Shown piece by piece: positions 8,715 to 19,464 of a DNA stretch of 64,000 bases (its first letter is position 1; each line of letters opens with the position of its first letter). The position numbers and the translations under genes are program-made. The notes under the pieces are model-generated. The model ran no database searches, was not told where the DNA came from, and saw only the letters and a list, made by a program, of their open reading frames with translations. Origin of the DNA: Terrimesophilobacter mesophilus (GTDB lineage: Bacteria > Actinomycetota > Actinomycetes > Actinomycetales > Microbacteriaceae); contig NZ_JACHBP010000001.1 of the NCBI RefSeq assembly GCF_014200375.1, positions 1,178,001-1,242,000 of the forward strand, written 5' to 3'.

Positions 8715-9908
8715 TTACTTCAGAACCTTGACGACCTTGCCGGCGCCGACCGTGCGGCCACCCTCGCGGATCGCGAATCCGAGTCCCTCTTCCATGGCGA
8801 TCGGCTGGATCAGCTCGACCGTCATCTCCGTGGTGTCGCCGGGCATGACCATCTCGGTGCCCTCGGGCAGCGTGATGACGCCGGTGACGTCCGTGGTGCG
8901 GAAGTAGAACTGCGGACGGTAGTTCGCGTAGAACGGGTTGTGACGGCCGCCCTCATCCTTCGAGAGGATGTAGGCCGTACCCTCGAACTGCGTGTGAGGG
9001 GTCACCGAGCCCGGCTTGACGACGACCTGGCCGCGCTCGACATCCTCGCGCTTCGTGCCACGAAGGAGCAGACCGCAGTTCTCGCCGGCCCAGGCCTCGT
9101 CGAGCTGCTTGTGGAACATCTCGATACCCGTGACGATGGTCTTCTGCGTGGGGCGGATGCCGACGATCTCGACCTCGGAGTTGATCGCGAGAGTACCGCG
9201 CTCTGCACGGCCGGTGACGACGGTTCCACGACCGGTGATCGTGAAGACGTCCTCGATCGGCATGAGGAACGGCTTGTCCTTGTCGCGCACCGGGTCCGGG
9301 ATGTTGTCATCCGCGGCCTGGACGAGATCCAGAACAGACTGGACCCACTTCTCTTCGCCCTCGAGCGCTTTGAGCGCCGAGACCTGGACGACGGGGGCGT
9401 TGTCGCCATCGAAGCCCTGGCTGGAGAGCAGCTCGCGGACCTCGAGCTCGACGAGCTCCATGATCTCCGGGTCGTCGACCATGTCGGACTTGTTGAGTGC
9501 GACCATGAGGTACGGAACGCCGACCTGCTTGGCGAGCAGCACGTGCTCACGGGTCTGCGCCATCGGGCCGTCCGTGGCGGCAACCACGAGGATCGCACCG
9601 TCCATCTGGGCAGCACCCGTGATCATGTTCTTGATGTAGTCAGCGTGCCCTGGGGCGTCGACGTGCGCGTAGTGGCGCTTCGGGGTCTCGTACTCGACGT
9701 GCGAGATGTTGATCGTGATGCCGCGCTGGCGCTCTTCCGGCGCCGAGTCGATCGACGCGAAGTCACGCTGGACGTTGACTGCTGACGGGTACTTGTCAGC
9801 AAGCACCTTGGAAATTGCTGCGGTGAGCGTGGTCTTTCCGTGGTCAACGTGTCCGATCGTTCCGATGTTGACGTGCGGCTTAGTCCGCTCGAACTTGGCC
9901 TTAGCCAC
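8715..9908 (-). CDS. tuf: Elongation factor Tu
   Basis: EF-Tu delivers aminoacyl-tRNA to the ribosome as a GTP complex. The 397-residue product has all G motifs: GHVDHGKTT (about residues 19-27), RGITI switch I, DAPGH, and NKSD, followed by the two beta-barrel domains ending in [10 protein letters not shown]. The start is GTG at 9908 preceded by AGGAGG, 7 bases away. It follows fusA after 101 bases, a gap that may hold an extra tuf promoter and contains a doubled TACGGGAT. It is the only tuf copy in the window. Confidence 0.98.
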   Translation of the reverse strand: MAKAKFERTKPHVNIGTIGHVDHGKTTLTAAISKVLADKYPSAVNVQRDFASIDSAPEERQRGITINISHVEYETPKRHYAHVDAPGHADYIKNMITGAAQMDGAILVVAATDGPMAQTREHVLLAKQVGVPYLMVALNKSDMVDDPEIMELVELEVRELLSSQGFDGDNAPVVQVSALKALEGEEKWVQSVLDLVQAADDNIPDPVRDKDKPFLMPIEDVFTITGRGTVVTGRAERGTLAINSEVEIVGIRPTQKTIVTGIEMFHKQLDEAWAGENCGLLLRGTKREDVERGQVVVKPGSVTPHTQFEGTAYILSKDEGGRHNPFYANYRPQFYFRTTDVTGVITLPEGTEMVMPGDTTEMTVELIQPIAMEEGLGFAIREGGRTVGAGKVVKVLK

Positions 9909-10009
9909 TGTGGTCCTCCTCAGGACTTCTCAAGTAGAAGCACCGGACGCGGGTTTGCGCCCGGGGTTCCTACGGGATGTTGTCTTATGTTACGGGATAC
10001 TGCTTAGTA

Positions 10010-12124
10010 CTACTCACCCTTGTTCTTCTGGATGATTTCATCGGCGACCGCGCGCGGCACCTCCGAATAACTGTCGAAACTCATCGAGTACACGGCACGG
10101 CCGGAGGTCTTCGACCTCAGGTCGCCGACGTATCCGAACATCTCGGACAGCGGGACGAGCGCTCGGATGACCTTCACACCTGTGGCGTCCTCCATCGACT
10201 GGATCTGGCCACGACGCGAGTTCAAGTCGCCGATGACGTCACCCATGTATTCCTCAGGGGTGCGCACCTCGACGGCCATGAGCGGCTCGAGCAGCACGGG
10301 GTTCGCCTTGCGAGCGGCCTCCTTGAAGGCCATCGACCCGGCGATCTTGAACGCCATCTCCGAGGAGTCGACGTCGTGGGCCGCACCATCCAGAAGGATG
10401 GCCTTCACGCCCACCATGGGGTAGCCGGCGAGCACGCCGACCTGCATGGCATCCTTCATTCCGGCATCGACCGACGGGATGTATTCCCGAGGAACACGAC
10501 CACCGGTGACCTTGCTCTCGAACTCGTAGGGGTGCTCGGCGGCGAGGTCGAGCGGCTCGAGCGAGATCTGCACCTTCGCGAACTGGCCGGATCCACCCGT
10601 CTGCTTCTTGTGGGTGTAGTCGTGCTTGTCCACGATGCGCTTGATCGTCTCGCGGTACGCGACCTGGGGCTTGCCCACGTTCGCCTCGACGTTGAACTCG
10701 CGCTTCATCCGGTCGACGAGGATGTCGAGGTGAAGCTCGCCCATGCCCTTGATGACCGTCTGGCCGGTGTCCTGGTTCTGCTCGGTGCGGAACGTCGGGT
10801 CCTCTTCAGCGAGCTTCTGGATGGCGACACCCAGCTTCTCCTGGTCGGCCTTGGTCTTCGGCTCGATGGCGACCTCGATGACCGGCTCCGGGAACGTCAT
10901 GGACTCCAGCACCACCTGGTTGTTCGGATCGCTCAGCGTGTCACCGGTCGTCGTGTCCTTGAGGCCGATGACCGCGTAGATGTGGCCGGCGGTGACCGAC
11001 GGAACCGGGTTCTCCTTGTTCGCGTACATCTGGAAGATCTTCCCGATGCGCTCCTTCTTGCCCTTCGTCGAGTTGGCGACCTGGCCGCCGCTGTCGAGGT
11101 GTCCGGAGTATACGCGGATGTAGGTGAGCCGTCCGAAGAACGGGTGCACGGCCACCTTGAACGCGAGGGCGGCGAACGGGTCCTTCGGGTCGGGGTGGCG
11201 CTCGATGATCTTGTCCTCGTCGCGCGGGTCGCGCGCTTCGATCGCGCCGACGTCGAGCGGGTTCGGCAGGTAGTCGACGACCGCATCGAGCATCGGCTGC
11301 ACGCCGCGGTTCTTGAACGCGGAACCGCACATGACGGGGTACATCGAGCTGGAGACGGTGAGCTTGCGGATGCCGGACTTGATCTCGGCGACCGTGAGCT
11401 CTTCGCCCGCGAAGAACTTCTCGAGGAGCGCGTCGTCGGTCTCTGCGACCGCCTCGAGCAGCTCCTGGTGGTACTGGGCCGCCTTCTCTTTGAGGTTCTC
11501 CGGGATCTCCTGGACCTCGTACTTGGCGCCGAGCGTGGTGTCGCCCTTGGCATCCGCGGGCCACACGAGCGCACGCATCTCGACCAGGTCGACGACTCCG
11601 ATGAAGTCGCTCTCCGAGCCGATCGGCAACTGGATGACGAGCGGCTTGGCGCCGAGACGCTTCACGATCGTGTCGACGGTGAAGTAGAAGTCGGCGCCGA
11701 GCTTGTCCATCTTGTTGACGAAGCAGATGCGCGGGACGTCGTACTTGTCGGCCTGGCGCCACACGGTCTCGGACTGGGGCTCGACGCCCTCCTTGCCGTC
11801 GAAGACCGCGACGGCGCCATCGAGCACGCGCAGCGACCGCTCCACCTCGACGGTGAAGTCGACGTGACCGGGGGTGTCGATGATGTTGATCTGGTTCTTG
11901 TTCCAGAAACAGGTCACCGCGGCGGACGTGATCGTGATGCCGCGCTCCTGCTCCTGCTCCATCCAGTCCGTGGTCGACGCGCCGTCGTGGGTTTCACCGA
12001 TCTTGTGGTTCATACCCGTGTAGAACAGGATGCGCTCGGTCGTCGTCGTCTTACCGGCATCGATGTGCGCCATGATGCCGATGTTCCGGACCTTGTTCAG
12101 GTCGGTGAGCACTTCCTGTGCCAC
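10010..12124 (-). CDS. fusA: Elongation factor G
   Basis: EF-G drives ribosomal translocation and, with RRF, recycling. The 704-residue protein starts at GTG 12124 and carries the GTPase motifs [29 protein letters not shown] and NKMD, then domains II-V ending [20 protein letters not shown]. Length is normal for actinobacterial EF-G1. It sits in the standard S12-S7-EF-G-EF-Tu order with 116 bases between rpsG and its start. Confidence 0.98.
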   Translation of the reverse strand: MAQEVLTDLNKVRNIGIMAHIDAGKTTTTERILFYTGMNHKIGETHDGASTTDWMEQEQERGITITSAAVTCFWNKNQINIIDTPGHVDFTVEVERSLRVLDGAVAVFDGKEGVEPQSETVWRQADKYDVPRICFVNKMDKLGADFYFTVDTIVKRLGAKPLVIQLPIGSESDFIGVVDLVEMRALVWPADAKGDTTLGAKYEVQEIPENLKEKAAQYHQELLEAVAETDDALLEKFFAGEELTVAEIKSGIRKLTVSSSMYPVMCGSAFKNRGVQPMLDAVVDYLPNPLDVGAIEARDPRDEDKIIERHPDPKDPFAALAFKVAVHPFFGRLTYIRVYSGHLDSGGQVANSTKGKKERIGKIFQMYANKENPVPSVTAGHIYAVIGLKDTTTGDTLSDPNNQVVLESMTFPEPVIEVAIEPKTKADQEKLGVAIQKLAEEDPTFRTEQNQDTGQTVIKGMGELHLDILVDRMKREFNVEANVGKPQVAYRETIKRIVDKHDYTHKKQTGGSGQFAKVQISLEPLDLAAEHPYEFESKVTGGRVPREYIPSVDAGMKDAMQVGVLAGYPMVGVKAILLDGAAHDVDSSEMAFKIAGSMAFKEAARKANPVLLEPLMAVEVRTPEEYMGDVIGDLNSRRGQIQSMEDATGVKVIRALVPLSEMFGYVGDLRSKTSGRAVYSMSFDSYSEVPRAVADEIIQKNKGE

Positions 12125-12191
12125 TTGGTTTCCTATCTATTCGAAGTCATGAGTGTTGACCGAGGCCCGAGACGGACCTCGGCGCCGGCGT

Positions 12192-12240
12192 CGCGGCGCG
12201 AGCGCGAAAGCGCTCTCGCTCTCAGCTACAGCGCGCCGCG
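12192..12240 (-). promoter_or_regulatory. Hairpin directly after rpsG, before fusA
   Basis: A 9-bp perfect inverted repeat (12192-12200 with 12232-12240) abuts the rpsG stop codon and contains a 6-bp hairpin with a GAAA tetraloop (12200-12215). It is followed by 67 bases up to fusA. It may act as a partial terminator or an RNA processing site that sets the rpsG:fusA ratio; the role is inferred from position only. Confidence 0.45.
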
Positions 12241-12711
12241 CTACCACCGATAGTGCGCGAAGGCGCGGTTCGACTCGGCCATCTTGTGAGTGTCCTCGCG
12301 ACGCTTCACCGCGGCGCCGAGACCGTTGGATGCATCCAGGATCTCGTTGGTGAGACGCTCGGTCATGGTCTTCTCGCGGCGAGCCTTCGCGTAAGTCGTG
12401 AGCCAGCGCAGCGCGAGAGTGTTCGCACGGTGCGGCTTGACCTCGACGGGCACCTGGTACGTCGATCCACCGACGCGGCGGCTCTTGACCTCGATCGTGG
12501 GACGGACGTTGTCGAGCGCCTTCTTGAGCGTGACGACGGCATCCGCACCGTTCTTCGAGGAGACGCCGGCGAGGGCGTCGTAGACGATGCGCTCGGCGAG
12601 AGCCTTCTTGCCGTCAAGAAGAATCTTGTTGACGAGCTGGCTGACGATCGGGGCGCCGTAGACGGGGTCGTTGACCACGGGGCGCTTGGGTGCTGGTCCT
12701 TTGCGAGGCAT
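12241..12711 (-). CDS. rpsG: 30S ribosomal protein S7
   Basis: S7 is the primary organiser of the 16S rRNA 3' domain at the E site. The ATG at 12711 gives 156 residues, the canonical length, beginning [19 protein letters not shown] and ending [15 protein letters not shown]. The start shares one base with the rpsL stop (TAATG). Confidence 0.98.
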   Translation of the reverse strand: MPRKGPAPKRPVVNDPVYGAPIVSQLVNKILLDGKKALAERIVYDALAGVSSKNGADAVVTLKKALDNVRPTIEVKSRRVGGSTYQVPVEVKPHRANTLALRWLTTYAKARREKTMTERLTNEILDASNGLGAAVKRREDTHKMAESNRAFAHYRW

Positions 12712-13085
12712 TACTTCTTGTCCATCTTCGCTCCATAGCGGCTGCGAGCCTGCTTGCGGTTCTTCACGGCCTGGGTGTCCAGTGCGCCGCGGACGATCTT
12801 GTACCGAACGCCGGGGAGGTCCTTGACACGACCACCGCGCACGAGCACCATCGAGTGCTCCTGCAGGTTGTGGCCCTCGCCCGGGATGTAGGCGGTGACC
12901 TCCGTGCCGTTGGAAAGCTTGACGCGGGCGACCTTGCGCAGAGCCGAGTTCGGCTTCTTCGGTGTGGTCGTGTAGACGCGGGTGCACACACCGCGCTGCT
13001 GGGGGTTGGCCTTGAGCGCGGGCGTCTTGGTCTTGGCGACCTTCGGCGTCCGGCCCTTACGGACCAACTGCTGAATGGTTGGCAC
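12711..13085 (-). CDS. rpsL: 30S ribosomal protein S12
   Basis: S12 controls decoding fidelity at the A site. The GTG at 13085, preceded by AAGGAG, gives the family-standard 124 residues ([11 protein letters not shown] to [11 protein letters not shown]). The streptomycin-relevant positions look wild type: [12 protein letters not shown] keeps the key lysines and the [11 protein letters not shown] loop is intact. It is the first gene of the str operon. Confidence 0.97.
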   Translation of the reverse strand: MPTIQQLVRKGRTPKVAKTKTPALKANPQQRGVCTRVYTTTPKKPNSALRKVARVKLSNGTEVTAYIPGEGHNLQEHSMVLVRGGRVKDLPGVRYKIVRGALDTQAVKNRKQARSRYGAKMDKK

Positions 13086-13341
13086 TGATGTAACTCCTTG
13101 AATTGACTGCACGGTGACAGTTGGTGCTTTTTCTGTCATCCAGCACGTTGAAATCCGCTGTGCCGAGTGACGTGACCCACCGCGGAACATCAGTTCCTGG
13201 CGTGGTTGGTGGGTATGCCGTGGGGGCGCTGGGCGAGTGATGAAACCCGTCCGTCGAGCCCAATTCTTTATGGTGACTCAGTGCTCGTCCCCCTGGTGTT
13301 TTGGGCACAGGACGACGCGCGGCAAAGCGCACACCTCAGAA

Positions 13342-13371
13342 ATAGTAGTCGCTCGGCACTTCCCCGGTCAA
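13342..13371 (-). promoter_or_regulatory. Probable str operon (rpsL) promoter
   Basis: On the minus strand, TTGACC (13371-13366) is followed after 18 bases by TACTAT (13347-13342), a close match to a housekeeping sigma-A promoter. It starts only 10 bases after the end of the membrane-protein gene at 13382 and would give a leader of about 250 bases before rpsL. The rest of 13086-13341 shows no gene. Confidence 0.6.
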
Positions 13372-13381
13372 ATGAGTTCGC

Positions 13382-13861
13382 TCAGCGCGCACGCGACCTG
13401 GCGAGGGAGATCGCAGGCAGCAGCAATACCGTCACGAGCGCAAGCACCGCGGCGCCGATCACGAACGGACTCGTCAGGCAGCTCCCGTAGAAGACGGCCG
13501 CCGTCGCCGCATTGCCCCTGCCGAGCACGAACACGATCGCGCCGGCGAGGGGGCTCAGTGCGTAGACGAGGATGGCAGCCGTGAGCGCACGTCCGACGGG
13601 GACGCGGGGCGGTCCGGATGTCGGACGGAGCCCGCCGAGCACGGCCATGAACACGATCGCGAGCGCCGCGACGGCCATGACCGGTCCGACGAGCGGCCCG
13701 GCATCCGCTTCGGAGATGACGTCCCGGTCCGCGAGCAGGCTCACGAAGCCGTCGACGGCCAGCAGGATCGCGCCGTACAGGACCGCCACCATGACGGCGA
13801 CGAGCAGTGCTCGCGAGAACGAGCCGCGAGCGGCAGGATCAGGCGGCCGCGACTCCGCCAA
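13382..13861 (-). CDS. Small membrane protein of unknown function
   Basis: The 159-residue product has four hydrophobic segments (about residues 18-42, 57-78, 90-112 and 127-150) and a polar N-terminus, so it is an integral membrane protein. I do not recognise a functional family beyond resemblance to Microbacteriaceae-restricted unknown proteins. The apparent start is TTG at 13861, which overlaps the upstream gene by 23 bases; a start inside the first helix would be less sensible. Probably cotranscribed with the gene at 13839-14615. Confidence 0.65.
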   Translation of the reverse strand: MAESRPPDPAARGSFSRALLVAVMVAVLYGAILLAVDGFVSLLADRDVISEADAGPLVGPVMAVAALAIVFMAVLGGLRPTSGPPRVPVGRALTAAILVYALSPLAGAIVFVLGRGNAATAAVFYGSCLTSPFVIGAAVLALVTVLLLPAISLARSRAR

Positions 13862-14615
13862 GGTCTGCTCTCTTCTGCGCCTCGTCGCGTTCGAACTGCT
13901 GCCACGCCTCGTAGTTGCGTTCGCGAACCCTGCGGCCCCGCTTGGCGATGGCCGCCCCGAACCAGATGGCGCACTCGCGCGCGACGAGTGCTGCGGCGAT
14001 CAGAGCCGGGTTGATGGCGGATGCCACGAAGGCGGCGGCCGCCTCGCTCCCGGTGAGACCGAATCCACCCTGCAGGAGAATCCAGATCCCAATGGACACG
14101 AAGTAGGTCAGTACGGCGATCACGAACGAACCGATCACCCAGGACCACCAGCTGGCGCGGTTGGCGAGGAGCGCCCAGAGGACCATGAGCACCAGGAACA
14201 CCAGCGCCGGGACGTAGAACTGCGGGCCGGAGATGAACTGCCCGATCGCGCCCGAGAACTGGTCGGGGCTCATGATCAGGATGAGCGCGGCCACCACCCC
14301 GGCATAGACAGCGGCGAACACGATCGCCGCGACCACGGCGAGCATGGTCCCCATGCCCCGGTTGCCTTTCGGCCTCGGAGGAGTCGGTGCCGTGACATAC
14401 ACCGTCTGCACCGGAGCCGCTGCGACTTCGCCGGTCGACGATCGGTCTCCGGACATGTCTGCCGTCGCCTCAGTGGCGGGAGTCACCTCGCCCGTTCCGG
14501 CGGGCTCGACGGCGTCGGCGGGCGTCTCGACGACGTCCACGGTTTCGGGAGTCTCCTCCGGGCTCGCCGCATCCTCCCGCGCGTTCTCGTCGGGTGTTGC
14601 TACCTGGGCGTTCAT
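13839..14615 (-). CDS. Membrane protein with long acidic N-terminal region, unknown function
   Basis: The 258-residue product has about 85 N-terminal residues rich in Glu, Thr, Ala and Pro, then three to four membrane segments (about 90-112, 130-152, 158-182 and a weaker one near 195-215) and a charged tail. It resembles lineage-specific proteins of Microbacteriaceae without assigned function. GGAGGT precedes the ATG at 14615. It stands between the pilus genes and the str operon and overlaps the next gene by 23 bases, suggesting a two-gene unit. Confidence 0.65.
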   Translation of the reverse strand: MNAQVATPDENAREDAASPEETPETVDVVETPADAVEPAGTGEVTPATEATADMSGDRSSTGEVAAAPVQTVYVTAPTPPRPKGNRGMGTMLAVVAAIVFAAVYAGVVAALILIMSPDQFSGAIGQFISGPQFYVPALVFLVLMVLWALLANRASWWSWVIGSFVIAVLTYFVSIGIWILLQGGFGLTGSEAAAAFVASAINPALIAAALVARECAIWFGAAIAKRGRRVRERNYEAWQQFERDEAQKRADLGGVAAA

Positions 14616-14696
14616 CCGTACCTCCACATGCCCGAACCGTGTGGTCCGGTCAGGGTCACTCTAGCAACGGATGCCGTGGTCGCGACAGGTGAATGC

Positions 14697-15398
14697 CTAC
14701 GGTGCCGGGCTCGGGCTCGGAGTTGTATTGAGGGAGCCGACGGGCGTCGGAGTGGGCGGCGGAGCCGATGGATCCACGAGCACGTACACGAATCCGGAGA
14801 TGTTTCCCTCATACACACTCTTATCCGGCGTGGTGGCCGAGCCGGGGTCTGTCGTCCCGGGGTCGGTGGCGACCGCCTTCTTCGACTCCGCCACCGAGAG
14901 CTTGATGACCAGGAAGAGCCGCTTGCCGTACTGCAGGTCGCTGAGGAAATCGATGACCTGGGGGCGCGTGCCCTGCACGGCCAGGTTGATCGGAATCGCG
15001 ATGAAGTTGTCCGCCGTGATGAGCGGATCCGTGGTCTCCCCAGGCGCCGCGACATAGTTCATGCCGTCTCCGGCGCTGAAACTCGTGAGCACCACCCCGC
15101 TCGACCCTTCCAGGGCGTGGAGCTCCCCCAGGAAGGTCGAAAGGTCGTCTCCCGGTGGCAGCGACGCCTGAGCCCCCACCAGTTGCTCCTTGAGCGTGTC
15201 GAGTTGCGCGAACTCCGCCTTGAGGGAGTCCAGCTTCTTCTGGTGCAGGACGTTCTGGGCGTCGACGGAGGCCTTTTGTTCGTTCGACGCACTCATCTCG
15301 TCGAGTTTCGGCGAGATGCCGAGGAACCAGCCAAGGGCGAGAACGGCGATACCGGCGATACCGGCGATGACCATCCACAGTTTGTTGTTCATCGTCAC
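14697..15398 (-). CDS. pilO: Type IV pilus inner-membrane alignment protein PilO
   Basis: PilO pairs with PilN to form the periplasm-facing ring that links the cytosolic motor to the pilus. The 233-residue protein has one N-terminal membrane helix (about residues 8-28), a coiled coil (about 32-75), and a ferredoxin-like PilO domain up to about 180. The last 30 residues are Pro/Thr/Ser-rich (DPSAPPPTPTPVG), likely exposed to the wall. The GTG start overlaps the pilN stop by four bases. No pilP or pilQ follows, as expected without an outer membrane. Confidence 0.85.
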   Translation of the reverse strand: MTMNNKLWMVIAGIAGIAVLALGWFLGISPKLDEMSASNEQKASVDAQNVLHQKKLDSLKAEFAQLDTLKEQLVGAQASLPPGDDLSTFLGELHALEGSSGVVLTSFSAGDGMNYVAAPGETTDPLITADNFIAIPINLAVQGTRPQVIDFLSDLQYGKRLFLVIKLSVAESKKAVATDPGTTDPGSATTPDKSVYEGNISGFVYVLVDPSAPPPTPTPVGSLNTTPSPSPAP

Positions 15399-16162
15399 TT
15401 GCCCCCATCCGTGCTCGAGTCGGAGTCTCCTGAGTCGGCGTCGGCCGCATCCTGTGCCGCCTGCGCCTTGTCCGCCAGCGCCTTGTCACGCTCGGCGGCC
15501 GCAGCCTCGTCGAAACGAAGCAGGAGTGCGTACTTGTTCACGTGCATGGTGATGGTGACCTCGTAGGTCTTGGCCTTGTCGTTGAGCGTGACGGAGCCCG
15601 GAGACGCATCGACGAATCCGTCGAGGGTTGCGAGCGCGTCCAGCCACTTCTGAACATTGGGAAGCGAGGTGCTCGTCGCCGTGAAGCGGAGCTCGCCGAT
15701 GCGGTCCCCCTGAAGCGGGACGGATGGCGGCGCGAACGCGGTGACGGGCGTCGCCGTCTCCGCGACGACGTTCGTGACGAGCGTACCGGTCGGAAGGCTC
15801 TTCTGGATGGCCGTGAGATAGGCCTTCCAGTCGATCTCGGTCGACGTTCCGACCCGCTGGGCGACCGTCGCCTTCTCGAGCATCGAGGTGACCTGCTTGA
15901 CTTCGGAGTACTTGCCCTGCTCGGTGAGCAGCTCGTGGGTTTTGGCATTCGAGGCGTCGAGTTGTGCCTGAGCCCCCGCTGCCAGGAACGACACGCCAGC
16001 GTAGGCCGCCACGACGATGAGAATCGCGAGCACGATGAGCGCGACCGCGTTGCGACGCAGAACCCGGCCTCTCGCGGCGATGCCCACCTCGGGTGGGAGG
16101 AGGTTGGCTTTCGGTGGGCCCCCGAGGATGAGGCTCCCACCTTCCCTGCTGGTGGTTTTCAT
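15395..16162 (-). CDS. pilN: Type IV pilus assembly protein PilN
   Basis: PilN binds cytosolic PilM through its short N-terminal tail and pairs with PilO outside the membrane. The 255-residue protein keeps the conserved tail PPKANLLPPEVG (the PilM-binding INLLP-type motif), one membrane helix at about residues 38-60, a coiled coil and a PilN domain. ATGA overlap with pilM and GTGA overlap with pilO imply equal production of the three. The C-terminal 25 residues are Ala/Asp/Ser-rich. Confidence 0.88.
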   Translation of the reverse strand: MKTTSREGGSLILGGPPKANLLPPEVGIAARGRVLRRNAVALIVLAILIVVAAYAGVSFLAAGAQAQLDASNAKTHELLTEQGKYSEVKQVTSMLEKATVAQRVGTSTEIDWKAYLTAIQKSLPTGTLVTNVVAETATPVTAFAPPSVPLQGDRIGELRFTATSTSLPNVQKWLDALATLDGFVDASPGSVTLNDKAKTYEVTITMHVNKYALLLRFDEAAAAERDKALADKAQAAQDAADADSGDSDSSTDGGK

Positions 16163-17205
16163 GCTGCAGCTCCCCCTAATGCCAGCCCGAGCGCCACGTT
16201 CAGGCCGAGTTGGCTCTGGCCGCCCTTGGATGCGTCTTTTGCGACGTCGATGCTCCCGAACGTGTCACCCATGACGACCGGAATCCTGGTCATCTCCGAG
16301 AGCGCGTCGGCGAGACCGAGCAGTTGGGCGCCGCCTCCGGTGAGCACGATGCCAGAGTACGGCTCGTTCTGCCGCGTGTTCGCGAAGTAGCTGAGGGTGT
16401 TCCGCAGGCTGGCCAGCAGGGTGCCGGTGACCTCCCGCACGATGGCGACCGTCGGCGCCTCCTCGGCGGTCACGTTGACTCCGCCCAGCCCGATCGATCG
16501 TTTCAGGTTCTCCGCCTCGATGCCGGAGATGTCGAGCCGGTCGGCGAGGGCAGAGGTGAGATCCTGTCCACCATTCGCGAGGATGCGCACGAAGTGCGGA
16601 ACCCCGGCGATCGTGACGATGACGTTGGTGGTCCGTGCGCCGATGTCGATGTGGGCGACGTTGCCCATCATCCTGGCCGGGGAGGTGAGCCTCGTGAGGG
16701 CGAACGGGATGAGATCGACACCGACGGGAGTGAGCCCCGCCAGTTGCACAGCCCTGACGTTCGTCAGCACAGCATCCTTGATCGCCGCGACGAGGAGACC
16801 GCTGACCACCGGCCCGGTCTCCGATGCTGCTTCGGCCACCGGGTAGAAGTCGAGGAGCGCGTCGACCACGGGGACCGGAAGCATCTCCTGCACGTGCGTC
16901 GGCAGCGACTCCCGGATCTCCCGATGGCTCAACTTGGGCACCGTGAGATCGCGCACGAGCACTTTCGCGTTGCCGACGCCCAGCACGACCTCTTTGGAGC
17001 TGAACTTCGCTGCAGCCCACAACTGCCGCAATGCGGCGGCAACGGTGTTCACCTCGAGGACTTCGCCGTTCTTCACGGCGCCTTCCGGCAACGGCATGGA
17101 GAAGAATCGCACGACCGACGGCCGTTTCGTTCCCACCCCGGTCACCTCTACCGCTCGAATGGTGCCGGACCCGATATCGACTCCGACGATCTGCGTGCTG
17201 GCCAT
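16159..17205 (-). CDS. pilM: Type IV pilus actin-like protein PilM
   Basis: PilM is a cytosolic actin-fold ATPase-like protein that docks PilN to the pilus motor. The 348-residue product has the phosphate-binding motif VGVDIGSGTIRAVEV at the start, the second motif MGNVAHIDIGARTTNVIV and the adenosine motif GIVLTGGGAQLLGLADAL. ATG at 17205 is taken as the start; GTG at 17208 immediately before is possible. TAGGGG precedes it, as in front of pilT and pilB. Confidence 0.9.
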   Translation of the reverse strand: MASTQIVGVDIGSGTIRAVEVTGVGTKRPSVVRFFSMPLPEGAVKNGEVLEVNTVAAALRQLWAAAKFSSKEVVLGVGNAKVLVRDLTVPKLSHREIRESLPTHVQEMLPVPVVDALLDFYPVAEAASETGPVVSGLLVAAIKDAVLTNVRAVQLAGLTPVGVDLIPFALTRLTSPARMMGNVAHIDIGARTTNVIVTIAGVPHFVRILANGGQDLTSALADRLDISGIEAENLKRSIGLGGVNVTAEEAPTVAIVREVTGTLLASLRNTLSYFANTRQNEPYSGIVLTGGGAQLLGLADALSEMTRIPVVMGDTFGSIDVAKDASKGGQSQLGLNVALGLALGGAAA

Positions 17206-17213
17206 CACATCCC

Positions 17214-18053
17214 CTAACTGATTCCGAACAGGCCGAGATACGTGCTCATGATGTCATTTCCGAACAGGATTCCGAGCCAGGCGCCCAGAAGCATCCACGG
17301 TCCGAATGGCACGGCGGTCTTGCGCGACGCCCGTCGTAACGCCACGAGCACGAGCGAGAAGACCCCGCCGAGCAGGAACGCGCCGAAGGCTCCGACGACG
17401 ATCGATTGCCAGCCCACGAACCCGAGGAACAGGCCGAGCACGCCGGCGAGTTTGACGTCCCCCATCCCCATGCCCCGAGGGTAGGCGATGACGAGCAGGA
17501 AGTAGAACAGGAACAGTGCCGCTGCGCCGATGGCGGCGGTCGCCAACGCGGCGAAGTCTCCCGCGAGGAGACCCGACACTCCGAGAAGCACCGCGCCGAC
17601 CAGGTACGCGGGGAGCACGATCCGGTTGGGAAGTGTGTGGGTGTCGATGTCGATGAGGGCGAGTGCGATGGAGATCGCCGCGAGGTAGAGATAGGCGACG
17701 AGCGCCAGAGCAGAGGCGGCGGTGTCGGAGGCGCTTGGCGACGACCCGCCGGGGAGCTGGGTGAGGAAGAACCACAGTGCGACCCCGGCGAAGGCCACGC
17801 CCGTTCCGAACTCGACGAGCGGATACCGGATGGAGATCGGGGCCTTGCAATCGCGGCACTTCCCCCTCAAGACGATCCAGGACACCACCGGGATGTTATC
17901 GCCGGGACGGATCGGCGCGCCGCAGTGCGGACACGCGCTGGGAGGCGACACGATCGACCGCTTCGCCGGGACCCGGTAGACCACGACATTGAGAAAGGAT
18001 CCGATAAGCAGTCCGAATACACCGACCAGCGGAACGACGACGCTAGCCAGCAT
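17214..18053 (-). CDS. pilD: Prepilin peptidase (A24 family)
   Basis: This membrane aspartic protease removes prepilin leaders and N-methylates the mature end. The 279-residue protein has the cytosolic four-cysteine zinc domain near the N-terminus (CPHC at about 42-45, CRDC at about 67-70) and about seven membrane helices. The two catalytic aspartates are in [15 protein letters not shown] and [11 protein letters not shown]. It overlaps the preceding pilin-like gene by 11 bases. The substrates are encoded just upstream. Confidence 0.93.
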   Translation of the reverse strand: MLASVVVPLVGVFGLLIGSFLNVVVYRVPAKRSIVSPPSACPHCGAPIRPGDNIPVVSWIVLRGKCRDCKAPISIRYPLVEFGTGVAFAGVALWFFLTQLPGGSSPSASDTAASALALVAYLYLAAISIALALIDIDTHTLPNRIVLPAYLVGAVLLGVSGLLAGDFAALATAAIGAAALFLFYFLLVIAYPRGMGMGDVKLAGVLGLFLGFVGWQSIVVGAFGAFLLGGVFSLVLVALRRASRKTAVPFGPWMLLGAWLGILFGNDIMSTYLGLFGIS

Positions 18054-19464
18054 TCCGGTCTCTCATGGAGAGCAGGCTGCCCGGCTGCGGCTTGGAGATG
18101 ACCGGGGTCACAATGGCGTTGTCGAAGTCCACGCCTGCCGCACCGACGGGCACGAACGAGAAGCTCGGGTTGTTCTTCGCGTAACTCTCGCCTCCGGCAT
18201 AGATCTGCCCGTTCCAGGCGAACCCGTTCTTACCGTCGAACGAGCATGGCGTATAGAGCAGGGACGAGATGGGCTCCTGGATCGCAAAGCTGTTATTGAC
18301 GCTGAAGGAGCCCTGGTTCGCCGCACAGGTCGGCGCCTTGTCGTCGGCGGGGCCATTGTCCGGCGTGATGAACCACAGTCGATGCGCAGCAGTCGTCGAG
18401 GACTTGAATGTCAGAGAGTTGGTCGCGGCGAAGTTGAACATGTTGCCGAAGACGACCACGTCACTCGTGAGGCTCACGGTCGTGTTGTTGTTCGCGGTGA
18501 TCCCGCTCGGGCACGTACTCAGCGCATTCAGGATAAGCGGGAAGCCCGCGACGGTCCCGCCGAGATTGCCCGAGCTGAACTTGCAGGACACGGGGAAGGT
18601 CTGCACTTCGAAGGGGGTGCCGTCGCTCGTCACCCAGTCACTCGGCTTGTAGGTCAGATTCGTCCAGTCCGGTGCAGAGGGAACGACGGAGCTCTGCGTG
18701 TAGGTACCACCGACGTGTACCCCGGGTGGATTCGGGTCGACCGAACCCGCGATGAGGTCCCCGTCGACTCGACCGGATGACATGGTGGCAAGGTCCTCCA
18801 CCTGCGCGCTCCCGCTCACGGTGCACTTGTTGGCGAATGTCATGTTGCCCAGGACCACGATGCTGCCGTTGATGACCGTGTTGTTCTTGGAGCACAGCAG
18901 GTCGCCATTCTTGACGATGAGCCCCGTCGAACCGCCCTCAGACAGATCCAGCGCAGAGTTCGCTTCGATCTCGAGCCCGTCGTAGACGTAGAGTGCGACG
19001 CCGGTCGGGTTGATACCGGGTACGAGGAACTGGAACACAGCCTCGACCGTGCTCGTGTCGCCCGCCGAGATCCCGGCGACCGCCGGCGACTCCGCCGTGC
19101 CCAACGAGGTGATGCGCACCTGTGAGGTGGACGCGGTGGGGCATCCGGCCACCCAGCCGGCTCCGTCGTTGTGTTCGACGACGGCGCGGTACTGGGGCGA
19201 TCCGGCGGAGACGTACACTCCCGACGTGGGCTGACTCGTGCAATTGCCCGGCTGATAGAGACCGGCTCGTGCCGCGACGATGCCGGCATCAGCAGCGGCG
19301 TGCGATTGGACCGAGGCCCGAGAGTAGGTGCTCCAGCCCAATCCGTGGACCACTGCGGCGGCGATGAGCGTGGTCAGAATGATGCCGATGGCGAACACTC
19401 CGATAACGGCGACCAGTGCGGAGCCGCGGTCCGACGGTGTGGGAACGAGCTTCTTCAGAAACAT
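18043..19464 (-). CDS. Large PilX-like pilus-associated protein
   Basis: The 473-residue protein begins with a PilX-type segment: short basic start, then [26 protein letters not shown] (about residues 15-40), without the Glu+5 of classical prepilins. The rest is a long extracellular region with short turns such as [12 protein letters not shown] and [10 protein letters not shown] that suggest a beta-helix, and several cysteines (for example CPTAS, CSKNN). Likely a minor tip component or adhesin; the function is inferred from position between minor pilins and the peptidase. It overlaps both neighbours by about 10 bases. Confidence 0.7.
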   Translation of the reverse strand: MFLKKLVPTPSDRGSALVAVIGVFAIGIILTTLIAAAVVHGLGWSTYSRASVQSHAAADAGIVAARAGLYQPGNCTSQPTSGVYVSAGSPQYRAVVEHNDGAGWVAGCPTASTSQVRITSLGTAESPAVAGISAGDTSTVEAVFQFLVPGINPTGVALYVYDGLEIEANSALDLSEGGSTGLIVKNGDLLCSKNNTVINGSIVVLGNMTFANKCTVSGSAQVEDLATMSSGRVDGDLIAGSVDPNPPGVHVGGTYTQSSVVPSAPDWTNLTYKPSDWVTSDGTPFEVQTFPVSCKFSSGNLGGTVAGFPLILNALSTCPSGITANNNTTVSLTSDVVVFGNMFNFAATNSLTFKSSTTAAHRLWFITPDNGPADDKAPTCAANQGSFSVNNSFAIQEPISSLLYTPCSFDGKNGFAWNGQIYAGGESYAKNNPSFSFVPVGAAGVDFDNAIVTPVISKPQPGSLLSMRDRNAG

